This document shows positions 1-8,879 of a stretch of DNA of 64,000 nt, piece after piece. Position 1 is the stretch's first letter. Every line of letters starts with the position of its first letter. The DNA comes from TWA4 sp034086685 (GTDB taxonomy: Bacteria; Bacillota; Clostridia; Lachnospirales; Lachnospiraceae): the NCBI GenBank assembly GCA_034086685.1, contig JAXDZY010000124.1:11814-75813 (forward strand), written 5' to 3'. Made by a program: the position numbers and the translations under genes. Under the pieces are notes generated by a model. That model had not been told where the DNA came from. It searched no databases and saw nothing but the letters and a program-made list of their open reading frames with translations.

Positions 1-305
1 AGAAATACAATTGCCAGCCCCGCAAAAGGGAGTCCCAGAATCAGCTGGGGATGTTCCATTCGATAAGCAGTGATCTCACTCAGCAGCAGACCGAAAACAG
101 ATGCCACAAAACCTGCTGTCAACCCTACCAGTGTACCGAACAGAGCCCAGTCCAGAAAAGTCATAATGCTTTTTCCCATGGCAGACAGTTTTTCGGACGA
201 CTGCTTTTTTACATCTCCCATCTCTTCTTTCAGATAGCCGATTTCTTCCTTAATTATGACCTGTATTCTATTTTCATTTTTTCTCTTCTCTCTATGATGT
301 TCCAT
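1..305 (-). CDS. ClC-family chloride channel/antiporter, N-terminal part (runs off window)
   Basis: Only the first ~101 codons are present; the gene continues past base 1. The start is the ATG at 305-303, preceded by an AGGAG site. The product opens with a charged cytoplasmic segment of about 45 residues. A membrane segment follows (FGTLVGLTAGFVASVFGLLL, about residues 55-75), then HPQLILGLPFAGLAIVFL. This helix-loop-helix pattern is typical of the first helices of ClC (EriC-like) chloride/proton antiporters. The pore-forming motifs lie outside the window, so the family call rests on the N-terminus only. It starts about 30 nt after argD and is probably cotranscribed with it, although there is no known functional link to arginine synthesis. 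Confidence 0.65.
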   Translation of the reverse strand, partial: MEHHREKRKNENRIQVIIKEEIGYLKEEMGDVKKQSSEKLSAMGKSIMTFLDWALFGTLVGLTAGFVASVFGLLLSEITAYRMEHPQLILGLPFAGLAIVF

Positions 306-335
306 TCCCTTACTCCTGTTCGCAATCCCATGGGA

Positions 336-1556
336 TTACAGACAGCTGTTCATGCAGCTTTCCAGAATATCCACCATTTTATCCACATGTTCTTTTTCTG
401 CAATCAGCGGAGGAATAAAACGGATTGTATTGGCACCTGCAGAAATCAGAATCAGCCCGCTTTCGATACAGGCAGAAACAAGAGGCCCCACAGGAACTGA
501 AAATTCCAGACCCTGCATCAGTCCCAGCCCCCTGTGATCAACAATTTCATCATGAGATTCCCTGAGTTCTTCCAGCTTTTTATACAGATACTCACCGGTT
601 TCCCGTACATTTTCCAGAATATGCTCCTCTTCAAAAATGTCAAATACCGCATTGGCTGCTGCCCCCACCAGAGGATTGCCTCCATAAGTACTGCCATGAT
701 CTCCTGCCACCAGTGAAGCAGCTTTTTCCTTCACCAGAAATGCCCCCACAGGAAGTCCGCATCCCAGTGCCTTTGCCACGGTCATCACATCCGGCTCCAC
801 GCCATAATGCTGACAGGCAAACATTTCACCTGTTCTGCCCATACCACACTGAATTTCATCAAAAATCAGCAGAATATCCTTTTCATCACACAAAGCTCTG
901 AGCCCTCTCAGGAACTCCTCAGTTGCAGGATAGATTCCTCCCTCACCCTGCACCGGTTCCAGAATAACCGCACATGTTTTATCCGTAACCAGGGCCTTTA
1001 CACTTTCCAGATCGTTGAATTCAGCAAATTTCACGCCGCCGATCAGAGGTTTAAAAGCTTCCTGATAATGAGGATTGCCGGTTACGGACAACGCACCCAT
1101 ACTTCTTCCGTGAAAAGAATGATTCATGGCAATAATTTCATGATCGGTACCTCCATCCTTGTTGAAAGCATATTTTCTTGCCGTTTTGATGGCACCTTCA
1201 ATCGCCTCCGTACCGCTGTTGGTAAAGAATACCCTGTCCATGCCTGCTGCTTTTGTCAGCTTCTGAGCAGCTGCAATGGAAGGAAAATTATAATAGTAAT
1301 TGGAAGTATGAACCAGCTGATCCACCTGATCTTTCACTGCTGTGTTAAACTTTTCATTTTTATGTCCCAGGGCAAACACGGCAATTCCCGCGCAGAAATC
1401 AAGATATTCTTTTCCTTCCGAATCATACAGATACATGCCTTCGCCCTTTTCGAAAATAATCTGATAACGGTTGTATGTATGGAGAAGCACCTTTTCCGCA
1501 CATGCAATAGCCTCTTCTCTGGGCATCGCCTTTAACTCTTCAATGGTATTACTCAT
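336..1556 (-). CDS. argD: Acetylornithine aminotransferase
   Basis: Class III PLP-dependent aminotransferase of 406 residues. In arginine synthesis it converts N-acetylglutamate semialdehyde and glutamate to N2-acetylornithine and 2-oxoglutarate in the cytoplasm. Visible family features are YLDFCAGIAVFALGH near the N-terminus, TNSGTEAIEGAIKTAR (phosphate binding), the Asp of LLIFDEIQCGMGRTG, and the PLP lysine in TVAKALGCGLPVGAF. The start overlaps the end of argB by 8 nt, with its GGAGG site inside argB, so translation is probably coupled. Length and motifs are normal. Ornithine aminotransferase is the main alternative, but the argC-argB context supports ArgD. Confidence 0.95.
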   Translation of the reverse strand: MSNTIEELKAMPREEAIACAEKVLLHTYNRYQIIFEKGEGMYLYDSEGKEYLDFCAGIAVFALGHKNEKFNTAVKDQVDQLVHTSNYYYNFPSIAAAQKLTKAAGMDRVFFTNSGTEAIEGAIKTARKYAFNKDGGTDHEIIAMNHSFHGRSMGALSVTGNPHYQEAFKPLIGGVKFAEFNDLESVKALVTDKTCAVILEPVQGEGGIYPATEEFLRGLRALCDEKDILLIFDEIQCGMGRTGEMFACQHYGVEPDVMTVAKALGCGLPVGAFLVKEKAASLVAGDHGSTYGGNPLVGAAANAVFDIFEEEHILENVRETGEYLYKKLEELRESHDEIVDHRGLGLMQGLEFSVPVGPLVSACIESGLILISAGANTIRFIPPLIAEKEHVDKMVDILESCMNSCL

Positions 1557-2451
1557 GATAGTATTTTTCCTCCTTGTGATTCAGAATTGCAGTACCGATA
1601 CCTTTGTTGGTAAAAATCTCCAGGAGCAGACAGTGAGGGATCCTGCCGTCCAGGATATGTACTCTGGAAACACCTTCTTTCAACGCTTCCACACAGTTGC
1701 CAAGCTTGGGGATCATTCCTCCCCCCACATATCCTTCCGAAATGAAACGCTCTGCTTCCTCTATCTCCAGTTCTGAAATCAATGTGGATTTGTCATTGAA
1801 ATCCCTGTATACACCTTCGATATCAGACAGAAAAGCCAGTTTCTCTGCATTTACAGCTTTGGCAATGGCACAGGCTGCATCATCTGCATTGATATTATAA
1901 GTATCAAACTGATCATCAAAGCCAATGGGACATACCACCGGAAGAAAATCTTTTTCCAGCAGATCATACAGGATTTTGGGATCTACCGCATCGATTTCTC
2001 CCACATAACCGATATCCTGTCCATCAGAATAGCGTTTCTGAACATGAAGCAGACCACCGTCCTTGCCGCTGATGCCGACACCTTTAACCCCCAGCTGCTG
2101 GATCATCTGAACCAGACTCTTGTTCACCCTGTTCAGAACCATCTCAGCAATCTCCATGGTGGGTTCATCGGTCACACGCAGTCCGTTGATAAAACGGGGC
2201 TCCATGCCGGATCTGGCAACCCATCTGCTGATTTCCTTCCCGCCCCCATGCACGATGATCGGCTTGAATCCAACCAGTTTCAGCAGTACCACATCCGCAA
2301 TAACATTGCGCTTCAGATTTTCATCCACCATGGCACTTCCGCCGTATTTTACCACAATAATTTTGCGGTTGAACCGCTGTATATAAGGAAGTGCTTCAAT
2401 CAGCACCTCCGCTTTTTTCATAATCTCGTCCATTGATTTATCATTTAACAT
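1549..2451 (-). CDS. argB: Acetylglutamate kinase
   Basis: Amino-acid kinase of 300 residues that phosphorylates N-acetylglutamate, the second step of arginine synthesis. KIIVVKYGGSAM (about residues 29-40) and IIVHGGGKEIS are the ATP and substrate glycine loops; YNINADDAACAIA and VGGGMIPKL are further family motifs. The N-terminal helix before the kinase core (roughly residues 10-27, with LIEALPYIQRF) is the extension found in hexameric, arginine-inhibited NAGKs. I therefore infer feedback inhibition by arginine. It lies between argC (33 nt upstream) and argD (8 nt overlap). It has an AAGGAG site before the ATG. Confidence 0.96.
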   Translation of the reverse strand: MLNDKSMDEIMKKAEVLIEALPYIQRFNRKIIVVKYGGSAMVDENLKRNVIADVVLLKLVGFKPIIVHGGGKEISRWVARSGMEPRFINGLRVTDEPTMEIAEMVLNRVNKSLVQMIQQLGVKGVGISGKDGGLLHVQKRYSDGQDIGYVGEIDAVDPKILYDLLEKDFLPVVCPIGFDDQFDTYNINADDAACAIAKAVNAEKLAFLSDIEGVYRDFNDKSTLISELEIEEAERFISEGYVGGGMIPKLGNCVEALKEGVSRVHILDGRIPHCLLLEIFTNKGIGTAILNHKEEKYYHE

Positions 2452-2484
2452 GATTTTTCTCCTTTCCCTTACAAAACCTCTGTA

Positions 2485-3546
2485 TTACGGGAACATGGGA
2501 ATCTGTTTCAGTCCCATATCCTCCGGAAGACCGAAAAGCAGGTTCATATTCTGTACAGCCTGACCTGCTGCACCTTTTACCAGATTATCCATGGCACCCA
2601 TCATAACCACACGGCCTGTTCTTTCATCTACCACAAAATTCACATCCACATAATTGCTGCCCTCCACAAAACGTGTCTGAGGCACCATTCCTTCCGGCAA
2701 TACACGGACAAATTTTTCTTCCTTATAATATTTATCATAGGCACTGCGAATCTGCTCTGCTGTTACGCCGGGCATCAGGGAAGCATATTCTGTCGCCAGA
2801 ATTCCTCTCTGCATGGGAACCAGATGAGGTGTGAAATTGATCATGATTTTTCTGCCGCATGCATAACCCAGCTGCTCTTCAATTTCCGGTGTATGTCTGT
2901 GGGTCGTCACACCGTAGGCTTTCATATTTTCATTCACCTCACAGAACAGATTATCCACTTTTGCTCCGCGTCCTGCTCCTGAGGTTCCCGACTTTGCATC
3001 CACGATCAGCGTGTCGGGATCGATCAGCCCCTCTTTCACCAGAGGATAAGCCGTCAGAATGGAACAGGTTGTATAACAGCCGGGATTGGCCACCAGTCTC
3101 GCGCCCTTTACCTGCTCCCGGTTTATCTCACAGAGACCATAAACCGCTTCCTGAATAAACTGAGGACTTTTATGCTGGATCTTATACCATTTTTCATAAA
3201 CAGCAACATCTTTCAGGCGGAAATCCGCACTCAGATCAACGATCTTAACTTTTGACAGAACATCCTCATTTACAAGAGATGCACACAGCCCCTGGGGTGT
3301 TGCTGTAAAAATCACATCAACCCGGTCTGCAAGCTCTTCCATATTGTCGTCCAGACAGGATGCATCTACGATCTCAAACATATTGGGGTATACACTGTAA
3401 TATTTCTTATCCACATAGCTTCTGGAGCCATACCAGACAACCTCTGCTTCCTCATGCTGACAGAGCAGTCTGGCAAGTTCTGCTCCGGCATAACCGGTTG
3501 AACCAATAATTCCTGCTTTAATCATAGTTTTTACCGCTGCCGTCAT
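2485..3546 (-). CDS. argC: N-acetyl-gamma-glutamyl-phosphate reductase
   Basis: NADPH-dependent reductase that converts acetylglutamyl phosphate to the semialdehyde. GIIGSTGYAGAELARLL near the N-terminus is the dinucleotide-binding loop and VANPGCYTTCSILTAYPL holds the catalytic cysteine. The frame is open to 3654, but the upstream 36 codons do not resemble ArgC. I place the start at the ATG at 3546, 14 nt after an AAGGAAGGAG site, giving 353 residues; the ATG at 3525, right before the conserved core, is the alternative. It is the first gene of argC-argB-argD. No argJ follows it, so the acetyl-recycling step must be encoded elsewhere or be linear. Confidence 0.94.
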   Translation of the reverse strand: MTAAVKTMIKAGIIGSTGYAGAELARLLCQHEEAEVVWYGSRSYVDKKYYSVYPNMFEIVDASCLDDNMEELADRVDVIFTATPQGLCASLVNEDVLSKVKIVDLSADFRLKDVAVYEKWYKIQHKSPQFIQEAVYGLCEINREQVKGARLVANPGCYTTCSILTAYPLVKEGLIDPDTLIVDAKSGTSGAGRGAKVDNLFCEVNENMKAYGVTTHRHTPEIEEQLGYACGRKIMINFTPHLVPMQRGILATEYASLMPGVTAEQIRSAYDKYYKEEKFVRVLPEGMVPQTRFVEGSNYVDVNFVVDERTGRVVMMGAMDNLVKGAAGQAVQNMNLLFGLPEDMGLKQIPMFP

Positions 3547-3625
3547 ATACCGGCAGGCATCTCCTTCCTTATTGCATATGATAAAAAAACTCTCTGCCAT
3601 GGGGGCAGTGAGTTCAGTGAGAATA

Positions 3626-3654
3626 ATTATACACCATTTATGCATATTATGCAA
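3626..3654 (-). promoter_or_regulatory. argC promoter with overlapping palindromic operator candidate
   Basis: On the minus strand TTGCAT (3654-3649) and TATAAT (3631-3626) are separated by 17 bp, a good sigma-A promoter for argCBD. A perfect 13-bp palindrome, TGCATAATATGCA, at 3653-3641 covers the -35 box and part of the spacer. Its size and AT-rich centre resemble half of an ArgR/AhrC box, so arginine-dependent repression is likely. The ArgR assignment is inference from position and pathway. Confidence 0.7.
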
Positions 3655-3695
3655 TTAATTTCAGGGCAAAATCCCCTTGTTTTACAAATTTTCCC

Positions 3696-3724
3696 TTGCA
3701 AATAATACCACTTTGTTGTATATT
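3696..3724 (+). promoter_or_regulatory. argG promoter
   Basis: TTGCAA (3696-3701) and TATATT (3719-3724) are 17 bp apart. The site is divergent from the argC promoter, about 45 bp away, so the two arginine transcripts could share a repressor. The leader to the argG ATG is roughly 105 nt. Confidence 0.65.
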
Positions 3725-3834
3725 AATCAAGTAATTCTTAAGAAGAATAAGAACGATTGGCAGATTCCGGTTCTGCAGAGGATTTTCCGCTGGGATTGGA
3801 TATCTTAATAATATTCAGAAAAGGGGTTCCTAAT

Positions 3835-5052
3835 ATGAAAGACAAAGTTATACTTGCGTATTCAGGCGGACTTGATACCACTGCGATCATCCCCTGGTTA
3901 AAGGAAAACTATGATTATGATGTAGTATGCTGCTGTATCGACGTTGGTCAGGGCAATGAACTGGACGGCCTGGAAGAAAGAGCCAAGGTCAGCGGCGCAA
4001 TTAAACTCTATATCGAAGATGTTGTTGATGAATTCTGCGATGACTATGTAGTACCCTGTGTACAGGCCAACGCAATTTACGAAAACAAGTATCTGATCGG
4101 TACTTCCATGGCAAGACCCGTCATTGCAAAAAGACTGGTTGAGATTGCCCGTAAGGAAGGCGCTGTGGCAATCTGTCACGGTGCAACCGGCAAGGGTAAT
4201 GATCAGGTTCGTTTTGAGCTGGCCATCAAGGCACTGGCTCCTGATCTGAAGATCATCGCACCCTGGAGAATCTGGAACATTTCATCCCGTGATGAAGAGA
4301 TCAAATACTGTGAAGATCATGACATCTATCTTCCTTTCTCTGCTGACAACAGCTACAGCCGTGACAGAAACCTGTGGCATATCAGCCACGAGGGTCTTGA
4401 ACTGGAAGATCCCGCATGTGCTCCCAACTACGATCACCTGCTTGTTCTGGGTGTTACTCCCCAGCAGGCTCCCGATGAAGGTGAAGAAATCTCCATCGAT
4501 TTTGAGAAAGGTGTTCCCGTAGCAGTCAACGGGGAAAAGATGAAAGTATCCGATATTATCAGAAAGCTCAATGAACTGGGCGGAAAACACGGCATCGGTA
4601 TTGTTGATATCGTCGAAAACCGTATTGTCGGCATGAAATCCCGTGGTGTTTATGAGACTCCCGGCGGAACTATTCTCATGGAAGCTCATCAGCAGCTGGA
4701 AGAGCTGATTCTGGACAAGGATACCACCATTACAAAGAGACAGCTTTCCGTTCAGTATGCTGATCTGGTCTACAGCGGCAAGTGGTTTACACCTTTACGT
4801 GAAGCTCTGCAGGCATTTATTGAAAGCACCCAGGAATATGTAACCGGTACTGCAAAGATGAAGCTGTACAAGGGCAACATTATCAGACAGGGTACCACAT
4901 CACCCTATTCACTGTACAATGAATCTCTTGCTTCCTTTACCACCGGTGATTTATATGATCATCACGATGCAGATGGATTTATCACTCTGTACGGCTTATC
5001 TTCCAAGGTTCGCGCCATGAAGATGCAGGAAATTAAAAAAAATAATAAATAA
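3835..5052 (+). CDS. argG: Argininosuccinate synthase
   Basis: ATP-dependent ligase of 405 residues joining citrulline and aspartate to argininosuccinate. The N-terminal pyrophosphatase loop is ILAYSGGLDTTAIIPWL (about residues 6-22). AICHGATGKGNDQVRFE and APWRIW are strongly conserved. FSADNSYSRDRNLWHISHEG holds citrulline/aspartate contacts. An upstream in-frame extension is possible, but the ATG at 3835 follows an AAAGGGG site and gives the normal family N-terminus. argH is not adjacent. It stands alone and ends in a hairpin terminator. Confidence 0.97.
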   Translation: MKDKVILAYSGGLDTTAIIPWLKENYDYDVVCCCIDVGQGNELDGLEERAKVSGAIKLYIEDVVDEFCDDYVVPCVQANAIYENKYLIGTSMARPVIAKRLVEIARKEGAVAICHGATGKGNDQVRFELAIKALAPDLKIIAPWRIWNISSRDEEIKYCEDHDIYLPFSADNSYSRDRNLWHISHEGLELEDPACAPNYDHLLVLGVTPQQAPDEGEEISIDFEKGVPVAVNGEKMKVSDIIRKLNELGGKHGIGIVDIVENRIVGMKSRGVYETPGGTILMEAHQQLEELILDKDTTITKRQLSVQYADLVYSGKWFTPLREALQAFIESTQEYVTGTAKMKLYKGNIIRQGTTSPYSLYNESLASFTTGDLYDHHDADGFITLYGLSSKVRAMKMQEIKKNNK

Positions 5053-5104
5053 TACATAGATTCTTTAAAATTATCGGGTATTTATCTCCGTGATTCTGTG
5101 ATAT

Positions 5105-5140
5105 AATATGGAGTCAGCAACAGCTGATTCCATATTTTTT
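5105..5140 (+). terminator. Intrinsic terminator after argG
   Basis: A 14-bp stem (AATATGGAGTCAGC with GCTGATTCCATATT, one G-T pair) around the loop AACA is followed by a run of T residues. It lies 53 nt after the argG stop. Confidence 0.85.
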
Positions 5141-5182
5141 GTATAGCAGGAATTTACATTTCCTGAATCGAAGGAGACCAAG

Positions 5183-5992
5183 ATGGAAGAATTATACGTT
5201 ATCGGTACAGGCAACGCCATGGTTACCACATGCTACAACACCTGTTTTGCATTGCGTAAAGGAGAAGAATATTTCCTTGTTGACTGCGGCGGCGGAAATA
5301 CAATTATGAAAAAACTGCATAATATGCAGATTCCCATTGGGAACATTCACCATATTTTCATGACACATGAGCATTGCGATCATACGCTGGGGTTTGTCTG
5401 GGTATTCCGGCTTCTGGCATCCAATATGAAAGCAGGCGTCTTAACAGAACCGGTTTATGTCTATGCACATGCCGATCTGATTCCCGCCCTGGAGACACTG
5501 TGCCGTCTGACTGTACAGAAAAAATTCTGTGATTATATCGGCAAGCTGATTTTCTTTGTTCCTCTGGAGCATGGCGATCAGAAGAATATCCTGGGTTCCG
5601 ATGTAACCTTTTTTGATATCGAATCCACAAAAGCCAGGCAGTTTGGATTTACCACCATACTGGATAACGGAAAAAAGCTTACCTTTACAGGTGATGAGCC
5701 TTATCACGAATGCTGCTATGAATATGTAAAAGGCAGCGACTGGCTGCTCCATGAAGCATTCTGCCTTTACGAAGACCAGGAACGATTCCGGCCTTATGAA
5801 AAGCATCACAGTACCGTCAAAGACGCCTGCGAACTGGCTGAAAAGCTTCATATCAACAATATGGTTCTGTGGCATACGGAAGACAAAACCGATATTACCA
5901 CCAGAAAGGGACGCTATCTGGCTGAAGGAGAGCTCCATTTTTCCGGCAACCTGTATGTTCCCGATGATGAAGAGCGGATTCTTCTCCTGTAA
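5183..5992 (+). CDS. Metallo-beta-lactamase fold hydrolase (RNase Z-like)
   Basis: Cytoplasmic 269-residue protein with the metal-binding signature THEHCDH at residues 61-67 (HxHxDH). Further metal-ligand candidates are FTGDEP and the C-terminal LWHTED. The fold and the N-terminal IGTGNA...NTCFAL resemble the RNase Z/arylsulfatase branch, but the long exosite arm of true RNase Z is not evident. The substrate is therefore unknown. It has an AAGGAG site 7 nt before the ATG and is followed 29 nt later by the DUF4250 gene, probably in one transcript. No signal peptide is visible. Confidence 0.8.
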   Translation: MEELYVIGTGNAMVTTCYNTCFALRKGEEYFLVDCGGGNTIMKKLHNMQIPIGNIHHIFMTHEHCDHTLGFVWVFRLLASNMKAGVLTEPVYVYAHADLIPALETLCRLTVQKKFCDYIGKLIFFVPLEHGDQKNILGSDVTFFDIESTKARQFGFTTILDNGKKLTFTGDEPYHECCYEYVKGSDWLLHEAFCLYEDQERFRPYEKHHSTVKDACELAEKLHINNMVLWHTEDKTDITTRKGRYLAEGELHFSGNLYVPDDEERILLL

Positions 5993-6021
5993 CACGAAAA
6001 AGCCATACGAAAGGAATTATC

Positions 6022-6201
6022 ATGAACGTACTCCCCAATGATCCTGTGATTCTGTTAAGCACAGTGAATATGAAACTGCGTGATTTTTATCCTTCACTGG
6101 ATGCGCTCTGCGAAGATCTGGAAGAAGATAAGGATGAAATCATTAAAAAACTGGCTGACATCGATTACGAATACGATGCATCCTCCAATCAGTTTATCTG
6201 A
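6022..6201 (+). CDS. DUF4250 domain protein (59 aa)
   Basis: A short gene starting at the ATG at 6022 after an AAAGGAA site and ending with TGA at 6199-6201. The product begins MNVLPNDPVILLSTVNMKLR and ends YDASSNQFI. It matches my recollection of the ~60-residue DUF4250 family common in Clostridia: a PxDPxxLLSxVNxKLRD start, an acidic middle and a YxYD...NQF end. Function is unknown. It follows the metallo-hydrolase gene closely and precedes a strong terminator. Confidence 0.8.
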   Translation: MNVLPNDPVILLSTVNMKLRDFYPSLDALCEDLEEDKDEIIKKLADIDYEYDASSNQFI

Positions 6202-6210
6202 TTTATATTA

Positions 6211-6270
6211 AAAAATCTCCCGGTGGACCACTCTCTCTGATTTAGAAGAGCCGTCTTCCGGGAGATTTTG
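6211..6270. terminator. Hairpin terminator between convergent genes
   Basis: AAAATCTCCCGG (from about 6212) and CCGGGAGATTTT (from about 6258) form a 12-bp stem around a ~34-nt loop that includes a small internal hairpin. A/T tracts on both sides suit termination of the plus-strand DUF4250 transcript and the minus-strand telA transcript. Confidence 0.7.
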
Positions 6271-6317
6271 ATTTCTATGATTCAGTTCCCGCGGCAGACC
6301 TGACCGGTGTGCCCGTA

Positions 6318-7433
6318 CTAATGTGAAAGTTCCAGCAGTTTTGCTTTCAATTCTGTTTCGATCTGCTGCATCTGTCCTTCCGCTTCCATACGCTTCTCAT
6401 GACCCTCGCGCTGGATTTTCATCACTTCATCCAGAGTAGAGATCAGAGATTCATTGGTCATCTTCAGAGTCTCCATATCAACAATTCCTCTTTCGGAAGC
6501 TCTGGCCGTCTCGATGCTGGCAGTTTTCAGTGCCTCTGCATTTTTGCGAAGAAGCTCATTGGTCAGATCCGTGGCAGCTGCCTGAGCCTTTGCTGCCTGA
6601 GTGGAATGCTCCATCCCCAGGGCAAGTACCATCTGGCTCTTCCACAAAGGCACCGTATTCACGATAGTTGACTGGATCTTCTCTACCATCTGGGTATCAC
6701 TGCTCTGGATCAGCCGGATCTGCGGCGCCATCTGCAGAGAAATCATCCGGGTCAGTTCCAGATCATGAAGCTTTTTCTCAAACCGGTTGCACTGGCTGTC
6801 CATATCCTTCACTGCCTGTGCATCCTCCTGAAGACCTGTCCGCTGCGCCTTTTCCATCAGTGCCGGCAGTTCCTTTGTCCGCAGCTCTTCCAGTTTCTTC
6901 TTTCCCGCCATAATATACATGGTCAGTTCACGGAAATATGTGGTATTTAATTCATACATCTGATCCAGAACGGAAATATCCTTCATCAGTGTCACCTGAT
7001 GTCCCTCCAGGGCATCACAGATCTTCTGTACATTATCTGCCGCTTTTGTATAACGGCCTTTCAGCAGCTCCAGCCGGTCCGTACTTTTTTTAAACAGACC
7101 AAACAATCCCTTTTTTTCTTCAGCTGCATCAAAGCTTTTGAGTTCTGCGATCACGCTGTTGAGCATATCGCCGACTTCGCCCAGATCCTTTGTTTTTACA
7201 TTGTTTAATGCACTTTCTGAAAAATCGGTCAGCTTTTTCTGACATCCCACACCGTATTCCAGAATCTCATTATTATCCATAACATTGATCTCAGCTGCAT
7301 AGGAATCGATGGTTCGAAGCTCCTCAGCTGTAAAATTGCATTCCTGCATCATCTGTTCCAGTGTTTTTTCTTCCTTCACTTCCGGATTCAGTTCCGTATT
7401 CTGCACATGATCCGACAGCATATTCTGTTCCAT
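6318..7433 (-). CDS. TelA/YceH-family toxic anion resistance protein
   Basis: Cytoplasmic, mostly helical 371-residue protein of the TelA family. Recognisable parts are the KKGLFGLFKKSTDRL segment, LTMYIMAGKKKLEEL, and the conserved C-terminal part SSDTQMVEKIQSTIVNTVPLWKSQ with LALGMEHSTQAAKAQ. The family was named from tellurite resistance plasmids, but chromosomal copies paired with xpaC have no settled biochemical role. It follows xpaC by 34 nt in the same direction, the usual pairing in Firmicutes. I infer a joint envelope-stress role; tellurite resistance itself is not shown. Confidence 0.9.
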   Translation of the reverse strand: MEQNMLSDHVQNTELNPEVKEEKTLEQMMQECNFTAEELRTIDSYAAEINVMDNNEILEYGVGCQKKLTDFSESALNNVKTKDLGEVGDMLNSVIAELKSFDAAEEKKGLFGLFKKSTDRLELLKGRYTKAADNVQKICDALEGHQVTLMKDISVLDQMYELNTTYFRELTMYIMAGKKKLEELRTKELPALMEKAQRTGLQEDAQAVKDMDSQCNRFEKKLHDLELTRMISLQMAPQIRLIQSSDTQMVEKIQSTIVNTVPLWKSQMVLALGMEHSTQAAKAQAAATDLTNELLRKNAEALKTASIETARASERGIVDMETLKMTNESLISTLDEVMKIQREGHEKRMEAEGQMQQIETELKAKLLELSH

Positions 7434-7467
7434 ATTTTTCCCTCCCGGCAGCCGGAATTTCTTTCCG

Positions 7468-8853
7468 CTACCTTAATACTTTTTCTTTCTCTTTTGTCCG
7501 TTCTTTCAGACTGCTTCCCAGCAGCCCTTCCTGAGTCATCAGTGTCTGCATAACAGAGATATCCGACGAAATATCCACCGCCGTATCTTCGAAAAAGCTG
7601 TCCAGCAGATTCTCAAATGCTTTGTTGATGGTGTCCAGCGTATCCTCAATCTCTCCTTTTGATTTCAGAATATTGGGCCCCTGTATCTCCTGTCTGTCCA
7701 GTTCCTCATATGCTTTCAGAAGCTTGACGGTTGTGGGCAGATAGTATTTCATAAATCTGCGAAGCTCTTCCACCAGCTCCGGATGCTGTTCCACACGGTT
7801 GAAAATTCTCTCAATAACCAGTTCAAGCCTTGAGATCTTTTCCGAAATTTCCACCCCGGGAATCGCATCATTGCTGTCCTTAATCTGTTTCAGATATCCT
7901 CGTCCCTCTGTGATCACTTCCTGAACTTCTCCGGGCAGCTGAAGCTTTTCTCCGCCTTTTCCCGCCGGATCTCCATCCGGGGCTTCCTTTTCTTTCTCCT
8001 GGCCTTTTTCTTTCTGAGAAACAGCCGCTTCCTGATTTCTCTGTACTTCAAGCTGGCGGCGCCTGTATTCTTTCTGAGCCTCCAGATACTGCCCATAGGC
8101 CTGATCAGTCACAATCAGGCTTGTCTCCTGCTGATCCAGATGCCCCTGCCGAAACCATCCCTTATCGATCATCTTCCGCAGATCTTTCAGAAGTTTTTTT
8201 CCGGACTGACCGGAAGAATATTCCATATCCTCCAGTTCACAGTATTCTTTTTCTCCCAGACATGCAACATACTTCTTATATCGTTTGATCAGTCCCAGCT
8301 TTTTCTGCCCGCAGCAGGCAAGGAATCCCCCTCCCGCAATAAACGGTACCATAATCCCCATGGCAATCGGCATACCGGGAGGCAGATTCCATGAAAACAT
8401 GGCTGCGCCAACCAGCAGCATGACAAATTCCGCGATTCCGCAGCCCGCTGCCATGATCCCGCCGAATATGGTAAAAAGAATTCCCGTAACCAAGGCTCCC
8501 ACAGGTGATGCGTACCGATCGCTGTACACCTGAAAAGGGTTTTCCTCTCTGCTCCTCTGTTTTTTTATCTCCCTGGTGTAACCGGTATATCCTCGGGTGC
8601 GGTTTTGTTCTCTGTAACTGCCGCTCTTTCTTTCAGACCCTCTGTTCTGATTCCTTTCTCCGTCATCGGCAGTTCTTCTGTATGCGCTGCTGCCTTCTTC
8701 CGTTCCATCCAGCACCTGTTCAAATTGGTCCAGCGCCTGATTCACTGTATTTCTGATTGATTCATTCAACCGCGTATAATCCTTCGAATCTATGGCTGAC
8801 TGTACTGCATCCTTTATCTCGTCGCCCAGACGCGACCAGTCCTGATTGCTCAT
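7468..8853 (-). CDS. XpaC-like (5-bromo-4-chloroindolyl phosphate hydrolysis family) protein
   Basis: A 461-residue protein. Residues 1-50 form a helical segment with DEIKDAVQSAIDSKDYTRLN, followed by a charged linker. Two hydrophobic segments (about residues 117-140 and 145-180, with GILFTIFGGIMAAGCGIAEF) are likely membrane helices. A charged Glu/Lys/Gln-rich stretch (about 255-300) precedes the XpaC-type helical domain (VISEKIS... ELVEELRRFMKYYLPTTVKLLKAYEELD). The name is historical; no phosphatase motif is visible. It heads the xpaC-telA pair and has its own promoter at 8901-8929. Confidence 0.88.
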   Translation of the reverse strand: MSNQDWSRLGDEIKDAVQSAIDSKDYTRLNESIRNTVNQALDQFEQVLDGTEEGSSAYRRTADDGERNQNRGSERKSGSYREQNRTRGYTGYTREIKKQRSREENPFQVYSDRYASPVGALVTGILFTIFGGIMAAGCGIAEFVMLLVGAAMFSWNLPPGMPIAMGIMVPFIAGGGFLACCGQKKLGLIKRYKKYVACLGEKEYCELEDMEYSSGQSGKKLLKDLRKMIDKGWFRQGHLDQQETSLIVTDQAYGQYLEAQKEYRRRQLEVQRNQEAAVSQKEKGQEKEKEAPDGDPAGKGGEKLQLPGEVQEVITEGRGYLKQIKDSNDAIPGVEISEKISRLELVIERIFNRVEQHPELVEELRRFMKYYLPTTVKLLKAYEELDRQEIQGPNILKSKGEIEDTLDTINKAFENLLDSFFEDTAVDISSDISVMQTLMTQEGLLGSSLKERTKEKEKVLR

Positions 8854-8879
8854 TCCTATCCTCCAAAAAACAATATGTA

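Noticed and set aside
807..1535. 242-codon plus-strand frame opposite argD
   Set aside because: Shadow of a strongly conserved gene; composition is typical of antisense translation.
3547..3654. 36-codon upstream extension of argC
   Set aside because: Overlaps the promoter -10 region and is unlike ArgC; the AAGGAAGGAG site points to the start at 3546.
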